DNA of 64,000 nucleotides from Azospirillum oryzae (GTDB taxonomy: Bacteria > Pseudomonadota > Alphaproteobacteria > Azospirillales > Azospirillaceae), in assembly GCF_900177515.1 (NCBI RefSeq), contig NZ_FXAK01000007.1, forward strand, positions 186,001 through 250,000. The letters are read 5' to 3'. Positions 1 to 11,849 of this stretch are shown piece after piece; position 1 is the stretch's first letter, and each line of letters starts with the position of its first letter. The notes under the pieces were generated by a model. The model made no database searches. It had not been told where the DNA came from and worked only from the letters and a program-made list of their open reading frames with translations. Position numbers and translations under genes: made by a program.

Positions 1-3000
1 ATGACGGCACCGGCTCGGTCTACCTGTCGACCAACACCACCGGGACAGCGAACACCGGCACCGACACCGGCTATCCATCCTATCTGGACGATGACCGGGC
101 TGTGACGGTGAGCAGCATCAGTGTCAACGAAGCCTCGCCCTATGCGGTCTTCACCGTCAGCGGCAGCGCCAATCAGGTGGTCCGCCTGTCACTGACCGAC
201 GGCACCGCAACCAGCACGGCCGACTTCGGCACCGGGCTGGAGTACTACAACGGCACTGCCTGGGTGACTTACACGGCAGGCAGCGACGTCACCATGACCG
301 GCAGCACGCTGCTGGTCCGCACCAGCATCGTCAATGACAGCACCTATGAGGGCTCCGAGACCTTCAAGCTGGTGGTGACCCGCGCCAGCTCCGGCACGAC
401 GGCCGAGGGCACCGCGACCATTCGCGACGATGCTGCCGGTGACGTCTACCTGGCGACCAACACCACCGGGATAGCGAACACCGGCACCGACACCGGCTAC
501 CCGGCTCAGTTGGACGATGACCGGGCTGTGACGGTGAGCAGCATCAGCGTCAATGAGGCTTCGCCTTATGCGGTCTTCACCGTCAGCGGCAGCGCCAACC
601 AGGTGGTCCGCCTGTCGCTGACCGACGGCACCGCAACCAGCACGGCCGACTTCGGTACCGGGCTGGAGTACTATACCGGCACCGCCTGGGTGACTTACAC
701 GCCGGGCAGCGACGTCACCATGACCGGCAGCACGTTGCTGGTCCGCACCAGCATCGTCAACGACAGCACCTCCGAGGGCTCCGAGACCTTCAAGCTGGTG
801 GTCACCCGCGCCAGCTCCAGCACCACCGCTGAGGGCACGGCGACGATCCGCGACGATGCTGCCGGTGACGTCTACCTGGCGACCAACACCACCGGAACGG
901 CAAACGTCAGCACCGACACCGGCTACCCGTCCTATCTGGATGACGACCGCGCCGTGACGGTGAACAGCATCTCGGTCAACGAAGCTTCGCCCTACGCGGT
1001 GTTCACCGTCAGCGGCAGCGCCAATCAGGTGGTCCGCCTGTCACTGACCGACGGCACCGCAACCAGCACGGCCGACTTCGGCACCGGATTGGAGTACTAC
1101 ACCGGCACCACCTGGGCGACTTACACGCCGGGCAGCGACGTCACCATGACCGGCAGCACGTTGCTGGTCCGCACCAGCATCGTCAATGACAGCACCTCCG
1201 AGGGCTCCGAGACCTTCAAGCTGGTGGTGACCCGCGCCAGCTCCGGCACGACGGCCGAAGGCACCGCCACGATCAAGGATGACGGCACCGGCTCGGTCTA
1301 CCTGTCGACCAACACCACCGGGACAGCGAACACCGGCACCGACACCGGCTATCCATCCTATCTGGACGATGACCGGGCTGTGACGGTGAGCAGCATCAGT
1401 GTCAACGAAGCCTCGCCCTATGCGGTCTTCACCGTCAGCGGCAGCGCCAATCAGGTGGTCCGCCTGTCACTGACCGACGGCACCGCAACCAGCACGGCCG
1501 ACTTCGGCACCGGGCTGGAGTACTACAACGGCACTGCCTGGGTGACTTACACGGCAGGCAGCGACGTCACCATGACCGGCAGCACGCTGCTGGTCCGCAC
1601 CAGCATCGTCAATGACAGCACCTATGAGGGCTCCGAGACCTTCAAGCTGGTGGTGACCCGCGCCAGTTCCGGCACGACGGCCGAGGGCACCGCGACCATC
1701 CGCGACGATGCTGCCGGCGACGTCTATCTGGCGACCAACACCACCGGAACGGTAAACCTCAACACCGACACCGGCTACCCAACTCAACTCGACGACGACC
1801 GGCCGACCATCGCTCACGTTGGAAATGGAACGGTGAACAGCATCACCGTGACTGAAGGTCAAAGCGCGGTCTTCAGCGTTGCATTGTCGAATGCGAGCTC
1901 CGCCACAGAGACCTTTGTGCTCGGTTTGGCTGGGGTGACGGCAACGTCCGGAACGGACTTCCGCACCGCTCCAACCTTCAGCAATGGCGTAACCTACGAC
2001 GCCACAGCTGGAACCATCAGCGTTCCTGCCGGTGTGACCCGCTTCACCGTCACGATCCCGACGGTCGACGATGGAGACGTGGAGGCCAGCGAAACCTTCA
2101 CCTTGACCATCGGTGCGATCACGGGCACTGCCACGATCACCGACAACGATGTGGCGCCGACGCCCCCCACAGTGGTCGTCACGCCGCCAGTCACTCCCAC
2201 TGTGCCCGAGCCTCCAACCACTCCGGTTACTCCAGTCATCCCCACGGACCCGGAGGTCGTCACCACGCCAGTGACGCCGACCGTTCCTGAGGTGGTGCCG
2301 ACGCCGGTCACTCCGACCGTTCCTGAGGTGGTCAGCACGCCGGCAACGCCTGCTGTTCCGCAGATCACGCCGCCCCCCGTTGTCGTGACCGAAGTACCGG
2401 CCACGGCGACGCCGGTCGTTCAATCCACTCCGGCTTCGACGCCGGCCGCTCTCTCGCCGGTGGTAACGCCGCAGCCTTCCGCCGGTTTCGCCCCATTGGT
2501 TGAGCCTGCCATCGTTCCGGCTGAGATCGGTTCCACCAATGCGCTGCCAAGCCGGCCGGACGACGCGGTGCGCCAGAACCCTCAGTACGAATTGCGGGTC
2601 GACAAGCCGATCCCGGACGTTCTCATTCCAACCGGGACCGGGTCGATCGCTTATATCCTGCCGGTAGACGCGTTCAAGCACACCGATCCGAATGCGCGGG
2701 TCGAGATGAGCGCCTCGCTGATCGATGGAAAGCCGCTGCCGTCCTGGCTGAAGTTCGACCCGGTGAAAGGGGCCTTCACCGGCACCCCCCCTCAAGGATA
2801 CAGGGGCGATCTCCAGGTGAAAGTCGTCGCCCGGGACGGGGTCGGGCGCCAGGCGGAAACCATGGTTCATCTGAAGGTTGGTGATGTGCCCCAGCGTCAG
2901 ACCCAGCTCATCGGCAAGCCGGGCTTGGCGCAGCAGCTTAAAGGTCACGGCCTTCATGCTTGGAAAGCGGATCGCGAACGACTTATCCATCAGGCACGCG

Positions 3001-3050
3001 AAGCCGCATCCGCCAACTGGATGAGCAAGTCAGGCGGGCGCTTGGCATAA
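1..3050 (+). CDS. Giant Calx-beta repeat surface or secreted protein, 5' end outside window
   Basis: The frame is open from base 3, so only the C-terminal ~1015 residues are visible. The order is: the tail of one repeat, four complete 142-residue repeats (102-1805), a diverged Calx-beta-like domain ending in ATITDNDV (to about 2150), a Pro/Thr/Val-rich linker (about 2155-2480), an Ig-like putative domain with the SWLKFDPVKGAFTGTP pattern (about 2575-2870), and a short basic tail. Each repeat has the Calx-beta pattern (VNEASPYAVFTVSG, GSETFKLVVT, GTATIRDD). Proteins of this kind are large cell-surface adhesins or biofilm matrix proteins; that role is inferred here. No RTX nonapeptides (GGxGxDxxx) are present, so a classic RTX type I substrate is not supported. 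The next gene starts 13 bp downstream and encodes an HlyD-like adaptor, which links the protein to a dedicated exporter. Substrate and adhesive role are unproven. Confidence 0.8.
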   Translation, partial: DGTGSVYLSTNTTGTANTGTDTGYPSYLDDDRAVTVSSISVNEASPYAVFTVSGSANQVVRLSLTDGTATSTADFGTGLEYYNGTAWVTYTAGSDVTMTGSTLLVRTSIVNDSTYEGSETFKLVVTRASSGTTAEGTATIRDDAAGDVYLATNTTGIANTGTDTGYPAQLDDDRAVTVSSISVNEASPYAVFTVSGSANQVVRLSLTDGTATSTADFGTGLEYYTGTAWVTYTPGSDVTMTGSTLLVRTSIVNDSTSEGSETFKLVVTRASSSTTAEGTATIRDDAAGDVYLATNTTGTANVSTDTGYPSYLDDDRAVTVNSISVNEASPYAVFTVSGSANQVVRLSLTDGTATSTADFGTGLEYYTGTTWATYTPGSDVTMTGSTLLVRTSIVNDSTSEGSETFKLVVTRASSGTTAEGTATIKDDGTGSVYLSTNTTGTANTGTDTGYPSYLDDDRAVTVSSISVNEASPYAVFTVSGSANQVVRLSLTDGTATSTADFGTGLEYYNGTAWVTYTAGSDVTMTGSTLLVRTSIVNDSTYEGSETFKLVVTRASSGTTAEGTATIRDDAAGDVYLATNTTGTVNLNTDTGYPTQLDDDRPTIAHVGNGTVNSITVTEGQSAVFSVALSNASSATETFVLGLAGVTATSGTDFRTAPTFSNGVTYDATAGTISVPAGVTRFTVTIPTVDDGDVEASETFTLTIGAITGTATITDNDVAPTPPTVVVTPPVTPTVPEPPTTPVTPVIPTDPEVVTTPVTPTVPEVVPTPVTPTVPEVVSTPATPAVPQITPPPVVVTEVPATATPVVQSTPASTPAALSPVVTPQPSAGFAPLVEPAIVPAEIGSTNALPSRPDDAVRQNPQYELRVDKPIPDVLIPTGTGSIAYILPVDAFKHTDPNARVEMSASLIDGKPLPSWLKFDPVKGAFTGTPPQGYRGDLQVKVVARDGVGRQAETMVHLKVGDVPQRQTQLIGKPGLAQQLKGHGLHAWKADRERLIHQAREAASANWMSKSGGRLA
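102..1805 (+). repeat. Tandem 426-bp coding repeats, four full copies
   Basis: Units begin at 102, 528, 954 and 1380, each exactly 426 bp (142 codons), with the end of another unit at 1-101. Units 1 and 4 share one set of variants (YNGTAW, TAGSD, STYEG). Units 2 and 3 share another (YTGT, TPGSD, STSEG). By eye, bases 1-388 match 1279-1666 with no difference, an offset of 1278 bp or exactly three units. Confidence 0.92.
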
Positions 3051-3063
3051 TGGATGGTCTCAG

Positions 3064-4452
3064 ATGATGTTGGATGACGTTCGGCCGGTGAACGCCGAGA
3101 CGGAAGCGCTTGCTGCCTTGCTCCATCTCGGCAAGCGAGCCCGGCAGGCGCGCGACCGCGCCGAACTCGGCTTCATCCTGGTGAACGAAACCCACGGCCT
3201 GGCGCCCTATCGCCAAGCCGCGCTGTGGCTGGACGGCAGGGTTCATGCCTTGTCTGGCGTGGTCTCGGTCGAGGCGAACATTCCCTATGTCCAGTGGCTG
3301 GAAGCCATCTTCCGCCATCTGGACCGCACACAGTCGAGAGAAAGCCCACGCTCGATAGAGGCCGGAGACCTGCCGGCCGACGGTGCCGCCCAGTGGGGCG
3401 AGTGGTTGCCACCGGAAGCGCTTTGGCTCCCGCTACCAAGTTCGGGCAAGGCTCCTGACGGTGCCCTGCTCCTGGCTCGAAACCACCCCTGGACGCTGGC
3501 CGAAGTGGATTTGGTGGCGGAATGGGCCGCGATCTGGGGGCACGCCTGGGCGCTTCATCAGCGCACCGGGCTCTGGCGGCGGCACTCCGGTTCCGGAGAC
3601 GAACGGCAAAGCGAAACCGTTCGAGGACGGCTGTCGCGCTGGGCAAGGAGTTGGAAACTCTGGGCGGTTGCGGCGGCCTTTTGTAGCCTTTTCCTGCCGG
3701 TCAAATTGACGGTGTTGGCTCCAGCGGAGCTGGTGCCGCTGGCTCCCTCGATCGTGCGGTCGCCCCTGGACGGGGTGATCGACAGCATCGCGGTAACGCC
3801 GGGGCAGCGCGTCAAGGCGAATGACCCTCTTTTCACCTTCGACCGCACCAGCATCGCCGGCAAGCTGCTGATCGCCGAGAAGGCGTTGGACACCGTCCGC
3901 ACCGAATACCGGCAGCGTGCCCAGCAAGCCCTGTTCGATGAGCAGAGCAAATCGCATCTGGCGGTTCTGCAGGGACAGGTTGCCGAGAAGAGCGTGGAAG
4001 TCGATTATTTGCGCAGCTTGGAGAGCCGGAGCATCGTCACCGCTCCCCGCGACGGCATCGCGCTCTTCGACGACCCGACGGAGTGGATCGGCCGTCCCCT
4101 GGTGACGGGAGAGCGGGTGATGATGGTCGCCGACGAAAAGCAGGTGGAGGTGGAGGCGTGGCTGGCGCCGGCCAATGCCGTTCCACTTCCTTCCGGAGCT
4201 CCGGTGACGCTCTACTTGAACGCCGATCCGCTCCAACCATTGAGCGCGTCGCTGCATTACATCGCCCACGAAGCGGTGCGCCGTCCCGATGGCCACTATG
4301 CTTACCGCGTCCGCGCGACGCTGATGGGTGAGCCGCAGACAGCGCGCACCGGCCTGAAAGGGACCGCGAAACTGGAGGGCGAGCGGGTTCCGCTGGTTTA
4401 CTGGGCGTTGCGCCGGCCGTTCGCCGATGCGCGGGCGTGGCTGGGTCTGTAG
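3064..4452 (+). CDS. HlyD-family membrane-fusion protein with a GAF-like N-terminal domain
   Basis: This 462-residue protein has two parts. Residues 1-170 look like a cytoplasmic GAF-type sensor fold (ALAALLHLGKRARQA at the start, a LWLPLP strand, then ALLLARN). A basic stretch leads into one membrane segment near 195-213 (WAVAAAFCSLFLPV). The periplasmic part is typical of HlyD adaptors: a lipoyl half-motif (SPLDGVIDSIAVTPGQRVKANDPLFTF), a helical hairpin (about 265-325), the second lipoyl half (IVTAPRDGIALF) and a beta-barrel. Known HlyD proteins bridge an inner-membrane exporter to an outer-membrane channel. The gene lies 13 bp after the giant repeat protein and 3 bp before the M50/HlyD gene, so the three are probably one operon. 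The GAF assignment is by pattern only and is the weakest part of this call. Confidence 0.75.
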   Translation: MMLDDVRPVNAETEALAALLHLGKRARQARDRAELGFILVNETHGLAPYRQAALWLDGRVHALSGVVSVEANIPYVQWLEAIFRHLDRTQSRESPRSIEAGDLPADGAAQWGEWLPPEALWLPLPSSGKAPDGALLLARNHPWTLAEVDLVAEWAAIWGHAWALHQRTGLWRRHSGSGDERQSETVRGRLSRWARSWKLWAVAAAFCSLFLPVKLTVLAPAELVPLAPSIVRSPLDGVIDSIAVTPGQRVKANDPLFTFDRTSIAGKLLIAEKALDTVRTEYRQRAQQALFDEQSKSHLAVLQGQVAEKSVEVDYLRSLESRSIVTAPRDGIALFDDPTEWIGRPLVTGERVMMVADEKQVEVEAWLAPANAVPLPSGAPVTLYLNADPLQPLSASLHYIAHEAVRRPDGHYAYRVRATLMGEPQTARTGLKGTAKLEGERVPLVYWALRRPFADARAWLGL

Positions 4453-4455
4453 GCC

Positions 4456-6555
4456 ATGCTGCCGGCTTTGCGGGAGGAGCTGACACTGCACCCCGGCCTC
4501 CCGACCAGGGAGGGTGCACCGACCTGGGCGTTGCACGATCCGGTCCGCAACGCCTTCTTCAGCCTCGATTGGTTAAGCTTCGAGGTGCTGTGCCGGTGGG
4601 ACCTCGGTGACCCCGATGCCATCGTAGCGGCGATCGATGCCGAAACAACCATTGTCGCGGAACGCGATGATGTGAAGGATATCCTGCGTTTCCTGGTCGA
4701 CAACGAGCTGATCTGCAATCCAACGGAACAGGGAACCCGCTGGTATCGGGAGCAGGTGACCAAATGCAAAACCTCCCTTGCCACCTGGATTCTGCACCAT
4801 TACCTGTTCTTCCGCTTGCCGCTCTGCCGTCCGGATCGCTGGTTGAGCCGTATGCTGCCGCTGGTCGAGCCGCTGTTCTCCCGTGGCTTTCTGTGGCTGA
4901 CCCTGGCGGCGCTCATTGGTGGAATCATCGAAATCTCCCGCCAGTGGGAAACCTTCGTGACCACACTGGTGGATACATTTTCGCCTCAGGGGCTTGCCGG
5001 CTTTCTGATCGCACTGGTATTCGCCAAGCTTCTTCACGAACTGGGACATGCCTTCACTGCCAAGCGGTATGGCTGCCGGGTGCCGACGATGGGCGTGGCC
5101 TTCCTGGTGCTGTTCCCGGTCGCGTACACCGATGTGACGGAGGTCTGGCGGCTCAACGACCGCCGGCAACGCCTTGCTGTCGGAGCGGCCGGCATTCGAA
5201 CGGAGCTCTTGCTGGCAGCTTGGGCGACAGCCCTATGGACTGTGGTGCCTGACGGGATGATCCGCAGCGGGCTGTTCATGCTTGCGACCACCACCTGGAT
5301 CACCACGGTGCTGGTGAACGCATCGCCGTTTATGCGGTTCGACGGATATTTCCTGCTGATGGACTGGTTGGGCGTTTCAAACCTGCATCAACGTGCCTTT
5401 GCGCTTGCGCGTTGGAGGCTGCGTGAACTGTTGTTCGGTTTGAGCGACGAGCCACCGGAGGCGTTGGCAAACCCTCTGCGTCATGGCCTGATCCTCTTCG
5501 CCGCCGTGACAGGGATCTACCGGCTTGTGGTGTTCTCCGGCATTGCCGTTCTCGTCTACTCGATGGCTCCCAAACCGATCGGGCCGCTCCTGGGTGCCAT
5601 TGAGCTTTGGTGGTTCATTCTGCAGCCGATCTGGAAGGAGCTTGCCGTGTGGGGACGGAATGCAACACGCATCCTGGCGGCGCGGCGCGTGGTAGTCTTG
5701 ATCGCCGCACTTGCAGTGCTGATCACCGCAGGAGTGGTGCCGTGGGATCGGCGCATCCACAGCCAGGGGCTGCTGCGGCCGACCAACTACTACTCGGTGT
5801 ATGCGCCCGATGGCGCGCGCATCGTCAAGATGCCGATTGTCGGAGGCAGCGTTGTCGGCAAGGACGATGTGCTCTTCGAATTGGAAGCGCCCGACCTTGC
5901 CTATCGCCAGAGGCTGAAGACGGTCCAGGCGATGACCGCGTCGTGGCAGTCGAACGCCGCCGGCGTGAACGCCGATTTGCGCGGGCAGTTGCCTTTGATC
6001 CAGGCAACACGTGCCCGCCTTGAGGCCGAGCTGGCCGGCATGACTTCCGAGAAGAACCGCTATCAGATAAAGGCGCCTTCCGCTGGGGTTTTCCTCCTCT
6101 CCGATCCGGGCATTCAGCCTGATGTTTGGGTAAAGAAGAAAGAAGCGATTGCATCCGTTGCCGATCTGTCGTCTTGGCAGGTGATCACTTACCTTCCGGA
6201 AGGCGAAATTACCCGACTCTCTGTTGGCGATCTTGCGGTTTTCTATCCGGAGCAATCAGGTACGGATAGGGTTTCCCTCAAAGTCGATTTCATCGACCAG
6301 GATGCGGCGAGAGTTCTGCCGGAGGGAATTCTAGCATCCACATCTGGTGGAAAGACCTTGGTCAGGGAGACAGCCGGCGGACTGGTCCCGGAAACCGCCC
6401 TCTATAGAGTTGTCTTGTCATTGGCAGAGCCGAAACAATTCCCTCAGCCGATGCTGCAGCGAGGTGACGTTGTCGCATTCGGCGCCTCCAAACCTCTTGC
6501 TGAAGAATTTCTGAAATCCGCCATTGGGCTGTTTGTGCGCGAAGCAGGATTTTGA
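4456..6555 (+). CDS. PqqD-like / M50 metalloprotease / HlyD fusion membrane protein
   Basis: A 699-residue fusion. Residues 1-95 resemble a PqqD-type peptide-binding domain (HDPVRNAFFSLDWLSFEVL, then ILRFLVDNELI). A multi-span membrane region (about 140-440) holds an intact M50 site: HELGH at 194-198 and the downstream N288-A-S-P-x4-D295-G ligand motif. The C-terminal third (about 445-690) is an HlyD/lipoyl adaptor (YAPDGARIVKMPIVGGSVV, then IKAPSAGVFLLSDPG). M50 enzymes cut membrane-embedded substrates. HlyD parts carry exported substrates across the periplasm. PqqD-like domains recognise leader peptides. Together this suggests recognition, cleavage and export of the upstream repeat protein, but that is inference. 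No ABC ATPase or TolC is encoded nearby in the window. Similar proteins are often labelled 'putative peptide zinc metalloprotease'. Confidence 0.8.
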   Translation: MLPALREELTLHPGLPTREGAPTWALHDPVRNAFFSLDWLSFEVLCRWDLGDPDAIVAAIDAETTIVAERDDVKDILRFLVDNELICNPTEQGTRWYREQVTKCKTSLATWILHHYLFFRLPLCRPDRWLSRMLPLVEPLFSRGFLWLTLAALIGGIIEISRQWETFVTTLVDTFSPQGLAGFLIALVFAKLLHELGHAFTAKRYGCRVPTMGVAFLVLFPVAYTDVTEVWRLNDRRQRLAVGAAGIRTELLLAAWATALWTVVPDGMIRSGLFMLATTTWITTVLVNASPFMRFDGYFLLMDWLGVSNLHQRAFALARWRLRELLFGLSDEPPEALANPLRHGLILFAAVTGIYRLVVFSGIAVLVYSMAPKPIGPLLGAIELWWFILQPIWKELAVWGRNATRILAARRVVVLIAALAVLITAGVVPWDRRIHSQGLLRPTNYYSVYAPDGARIVKMPIVGGSVVGKDDVLFELEAPDLAYRQRLKTVQAMTASWQSNAAGVNADLRGQLPLIQATRARLEAELAGMTSEKNRYQIKAPSAGVFLLSDPGIQPDVWVKKKEAIASVADLSSWQVITYLPEGEITRLSVGDLAVFYPEQSGTDRVSLKVDFIDQDAARVLPEGILASTSGGKTLVRETAGGLVPETALYRVVLSLAEPKQFPQPMLQRGDVVAFGASKPLAEEFLKSAIGLFVREAGF

Positions 6556-6583
6556 CCGCATAGACCACCGGCAGCGCAAACAG

Positions 6584-6616
6584 AAAGGGCGGAGCCTTTA
6601 TGGCCCCGCCCTCTTT
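6584..6616. terminator. Hairpin terminator between convergent genes
   Basis: GGGCGG (6587-6592) pairs with CCGCCC (6606-6611), with an extra GCC/GGC inner stem, flanked by AAA on the left and TCTTT on the right. It lies 29 bp after the M50/HlyD gene and before the convergent gyrB end, so it may work in both directions. Confidence 0.6.
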
Positions 6617-6732
6617 GCTCGCTCTCCAGTTCCGGAGATGGATCCCGTCGTCTCCGATGATAGGACGGTTAAAAGTTTCTCAAACTTAGGATTCGGTTTC
6701 TCATTCTTTGCTTAACTGACCAGATAGCCCGA

Positions 6733-9270
<2,538 letters not shown>

Positions 9271-9312
9271 TCAGCATGCTTTTTTTCCGGGGCTTTTCCC
9301 GGATTTCCACCC

Positions 9313-10497
9313 CTATCCGGGGCGGATGTGGGCGTCTTCGATGCGGAACCGGCGGGCGTCGTCCCCAAGCGGGTCGAAAACCCCCTCGTCGGTGCCGGTC
9401 ATCCAGGCCTGGGCGCCCAATGCCAGGATTTCGCCGAACAGCGCCGCGCGCCGCTCCGGGTCGAGATGGGCAGCCACCTCGTCCAGCAGCAGGATGGGCG
9501 CCGCCCCGCGTTCGGCCGCCAGCAGCCGGGCGTTGGCCAGCACGATGGCGATCAGCAGGGCCTTCTGCTCGCCGGTGGAACAGAGCGCCGCCGGCATGTC
9601 CTTGGGCGCATGGCGGACGGCGAGGTCGCTCTTGTGCGGCCCCACCGTGGCGCCGCCGCCGTCGGCATCGGCGCGGCGGCCGGAACGCAAGCTGTCGCGC
9701 AGCGCATCCTCCGCCGCCAACGCCGGCCCCTCGTCCAGCCAGCGTTCCACCGTGCCGGCGACGGCGAGGTCGGCGCCGGGGAAGGGGCCGACCGAGCGGG
9801 CGCAGGCGGCGCGCAGCCGCTGCACCACCTCGCGCCTCGCCGCGGCGACGGCGATGCCGGTGGTCGCCATCTGGTCCTCCAGCGCGCCGAGCCAGCCCTC
9901 GTCGAAGCGGCCGTCGCGCAGCAGCCGGGCGCGTTCGCGCAGCGCATGCTCGTATCGCGACAGCCGCCCGGCATGGGCGGGATCGAAGCCGAAGACCAGC
10001 CGGTCGAGGAAACGGCGCCGTCCGCTCGACCCTTCGAGGAACAGGCGGTCCATCTGCGGGGTCAGCCAGACCATGGCGACATGGTCGGCCAGCGCGGTCT
10101 GGCCCTTGGCCGGATGGCCGTCGATGCGGACCAGCCGGCGGTCGCGGTCGGAAGTTCTATTGCCGTCATGGGGTTCGCGGCCGGTGCCGATCTCCACCGG
10201 ACCCATCGGGGTGTCGAGCATCGCCGCCACCGCCCAGCCGGCGCCGGGGGGCGATCCCAGCCGCTCCACCTCGGCCAGCCGGGCACCGCGGATGCCGCGG
10301 CCGGGGGCGAGGAAGCTGACGGCTTCCAGCAGATTGGTTTTTCCGGCCCCGTTCGGGCCGATCAGGGCGACGGGCCGGCGGTCGGGCTCCAGCCGCGCCG
10401 ACTCATAGCCGCGGAAGCGCGTCAGCGTCATCCGCCGCACCGCAAGAGCCGGGGCCAAAGCCTGGGTGGGGGCGGACACCGGGGTGCCGCCGCTCAT
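9313..10497 (-). CDS. recF: DNA replication/repair protein RecF
   Basis: An SMC-like ATPase that helps load RecA at gaps through RecFOR. The Walker A (GPNGAGKTNLLEAVSFL), the RRFLDRLVF block, the signature segment with STGEQKALL and the Walker B LLLDEVAAHLD are all present. The ATG at 10497 gives 394 residues, close to the family length. A GTG at 10569 would add 24 residues with no family resemblance and would overlap the dnaN stop. It lies 64 bp after dnaN and before gyrB on the same strand, the classic replication block, probably co-transcribed. Confidence 0.95.
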   Translation of the reverse strand: MSGGTPVSAPTQALAPALAVRRMTLTRFRGYESARLEPDRRPVALIGPNGAGKTNLLEAVSFLAPGRGIRGARLAEVERLGSPPGAGWAVAAMLDTPMGPVEIGTGREPHDGNRTSDRDRRLVRIDGHPAKGQTALADHVAMVWLTPQMDRLFLEGSSGRRRFLDRLVFGFDPAHAGRLSRYEHALRERARLLRDGRFDEGWLGALEDQMATTGIAVAAARREVVQRLRAACARSVGPFPGADLAVAGTVERWLDEGPALAAEDALRDSLRSGRRADADGGGATVGPHKSDLAVRHAPKDMPAALCSTGEQKALLIAIVLANARLLAAERGAAPILLLDEVAAHLDPERRAALFGEILALGAQAWMTGTDEGVFDPLGDDARRFRIEDAHIRPG

Positions 10498-10561
10498 CGA
10501 AACTGCCGTGTGCTGCAACTGGTCCGTTCCGCCTGGGGCGGGGAGGATCCCCGCAGCCCCA

Positions 10562-11692
10562 TCACACACGCATCGGCATCAGGACGTAGAGCGCGGTGGA
10601 GTCGGCGACGTCGCGGATGATGGTCGGCGACGCGGCGTCGGCCAGCGTGAACTGGGCGCCCTCGCCCTCGATCTGCTGCGTGATGTCCAGCAGATAGCGA
10701 GAGTTGAAGCCGATTTCCAGCGGGGACTCGGCGTAATTGACCTCCAGCTCCTCGGTGGCGCTGCCCGATTCCGGGCTGGTGGCCGACAGGGTCAGCGCGC
10801 CGCGGACGAGCGACAGCTTCACCGCCCGGCTCTTCTCGGTGGAGATGGTGGCGACGCGGTCGACGGCGGCGGCGAACAGCTTGGCGTCCACCTCCATCAC
10901 CTTGTCGTTGCCGACCGGGATCACCCGCTCATAGTCCGGGAAGGTGCCGTCGATCAGCTTGGAGGTGACGACGACGCTGTCGAAGCCGAAGCGGATCTTG
11001 TTGTCGGACAGCGACAGCTCGATGCGGTCGGCGGCCTCGTCCACCAGCTTGCGGATCTCGGTGACGGTCTTGCGCGGGATGATGACGCCGGGAATGCCCT
11101 CGGCCCCGTCCGGCAGCGGCATCTCGACCCGCGCCAGCCGGTGGCCGTCGGTGGCGACGGCGCGCAGCACCGGCGTCTCCAGGCTGCCCATCTTGCTCTT
11201 GGCGGCGTGCAGGTAGATGCCATTCAGGTAATAGCGCGTCTCCTCGGTGGAGATGGCGAAGCGGGTGCGGTCGATCAGCCCGCGCAGGTCGGCGGCGGCG
11301 ACCGAGAAATTGTGCTTCAGCTCGCCGCTGGACAGCTGCGGGAAATCCTCCACCGGCAGGCAGGACAGCTTGAACTGCGACCGGCCGGCGCGCAGCGTCA
11401 GGATGGTGCCGTCGCCGGCGATGTCCAGTTCCACCTGGCTGCCGTCGGGCAGCTTGCGGACGATGTCGAACAGGGTATGGGCCGGGGCGGTGGTGCCGCC
11501 GGGACGGCCGACCGTCGCCGGGACGGTCTCGACGATCTCCAGATCCATGTCGGTGGCGGCCAGCGACAGTTCGCCGTCGCCCGCGCGCAGCAGGACGTTG
11601 GACAGGATCGGAATGGTGTTCCGCCGCTCGACCACACTCTGCACGTGACCCAGGGAACGGAGAAGGGCGGCGCGTTCGATGGTGATGTTCAT
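10562..11692 (-). CDS. dnaN: DNA polymerase III beta clamp
   Basis: The sliding clamp that tethers DNA polymerase III to DNA. The 376 residues from MNITIERAALL match the usual length (about 370) and show the three-fold clamp architecture, with the family ending in YVLMPMRV. The start at 11692 is preferred over an ATG 45 bp upstream, whose extension (VPHSSHSSRRDD) is not family-like. A candidate promoter lies at 11785-11812. dnaA, often the upstream neighbour, is absent: the next gene upstream encodes an unknown protein. Confidence 0.97.
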   Translation of the reverse strand: MNITIERAALLRSLGHVQSVVERRNTIPILSNVLLRAGDGELSLAATDMDLEIVETVPATVGRPGGTTAPAHTLFDIVRKLPDGSQVELDIAGDGTILTLRAGRSQFKLSCLPVEDFPQLSSGELKHNFSVAAADLRGLIDRTRFAISTEETRYYLNGIYLHAAKSKMGSLETPVLRAVATDGHRLARVEMPLPDGAEGIPGVIIPRKTVTEIRKLVDEAADRIELSLSDNKIRFGFDSVVVTSKLIDGTFPDYERVIPVGNDKVMEVDAKLFAAAVDRVATISTEKSRAVKLSLVRGALTLSATSPESGSATEELEVNYAESPLEIGFNSRYLLDITQQIEGEGAQFTLADAASPTIIRDVADSTALYVLMPMRV

Positions 11693-11784
11693 GCTGGCGT
11701 CGTCTCGGCGGGAGGAGTGACTGGAATGCGGAACCACCGGGGTTGCGGGCCGTTGTCCGGCCGTCCCGCCCCGAGCGGGCGCGC

Positions 11785-11812
11785 ATCATACCACATCGAT
11801 GGTTGCGTCGAA
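11785..11812 (-). promoter_or_regulatory. Candidate sigma-70-type promoter for dnaN
   Basis: On the minus strand TTCGAC (11807-11812) is followed after 16 bp by TATGAT (11785-11790). The implied leader to the dnaN ATG is about 85 nt. The -10 element is strong and the -35 weak. Confidence 0.4.
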
Positions 11813-11849
11813 CCAAATTGTTGCGGCCGGGGCCATCGGTCGAGGGGGC

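Noticed and set aside
11693..11849. Possible replication origin beside dnaN
   Set aside because: No cluster of DnaA-box-like (TTATCCACA) sequences or AT-rich unwinding region was seen.
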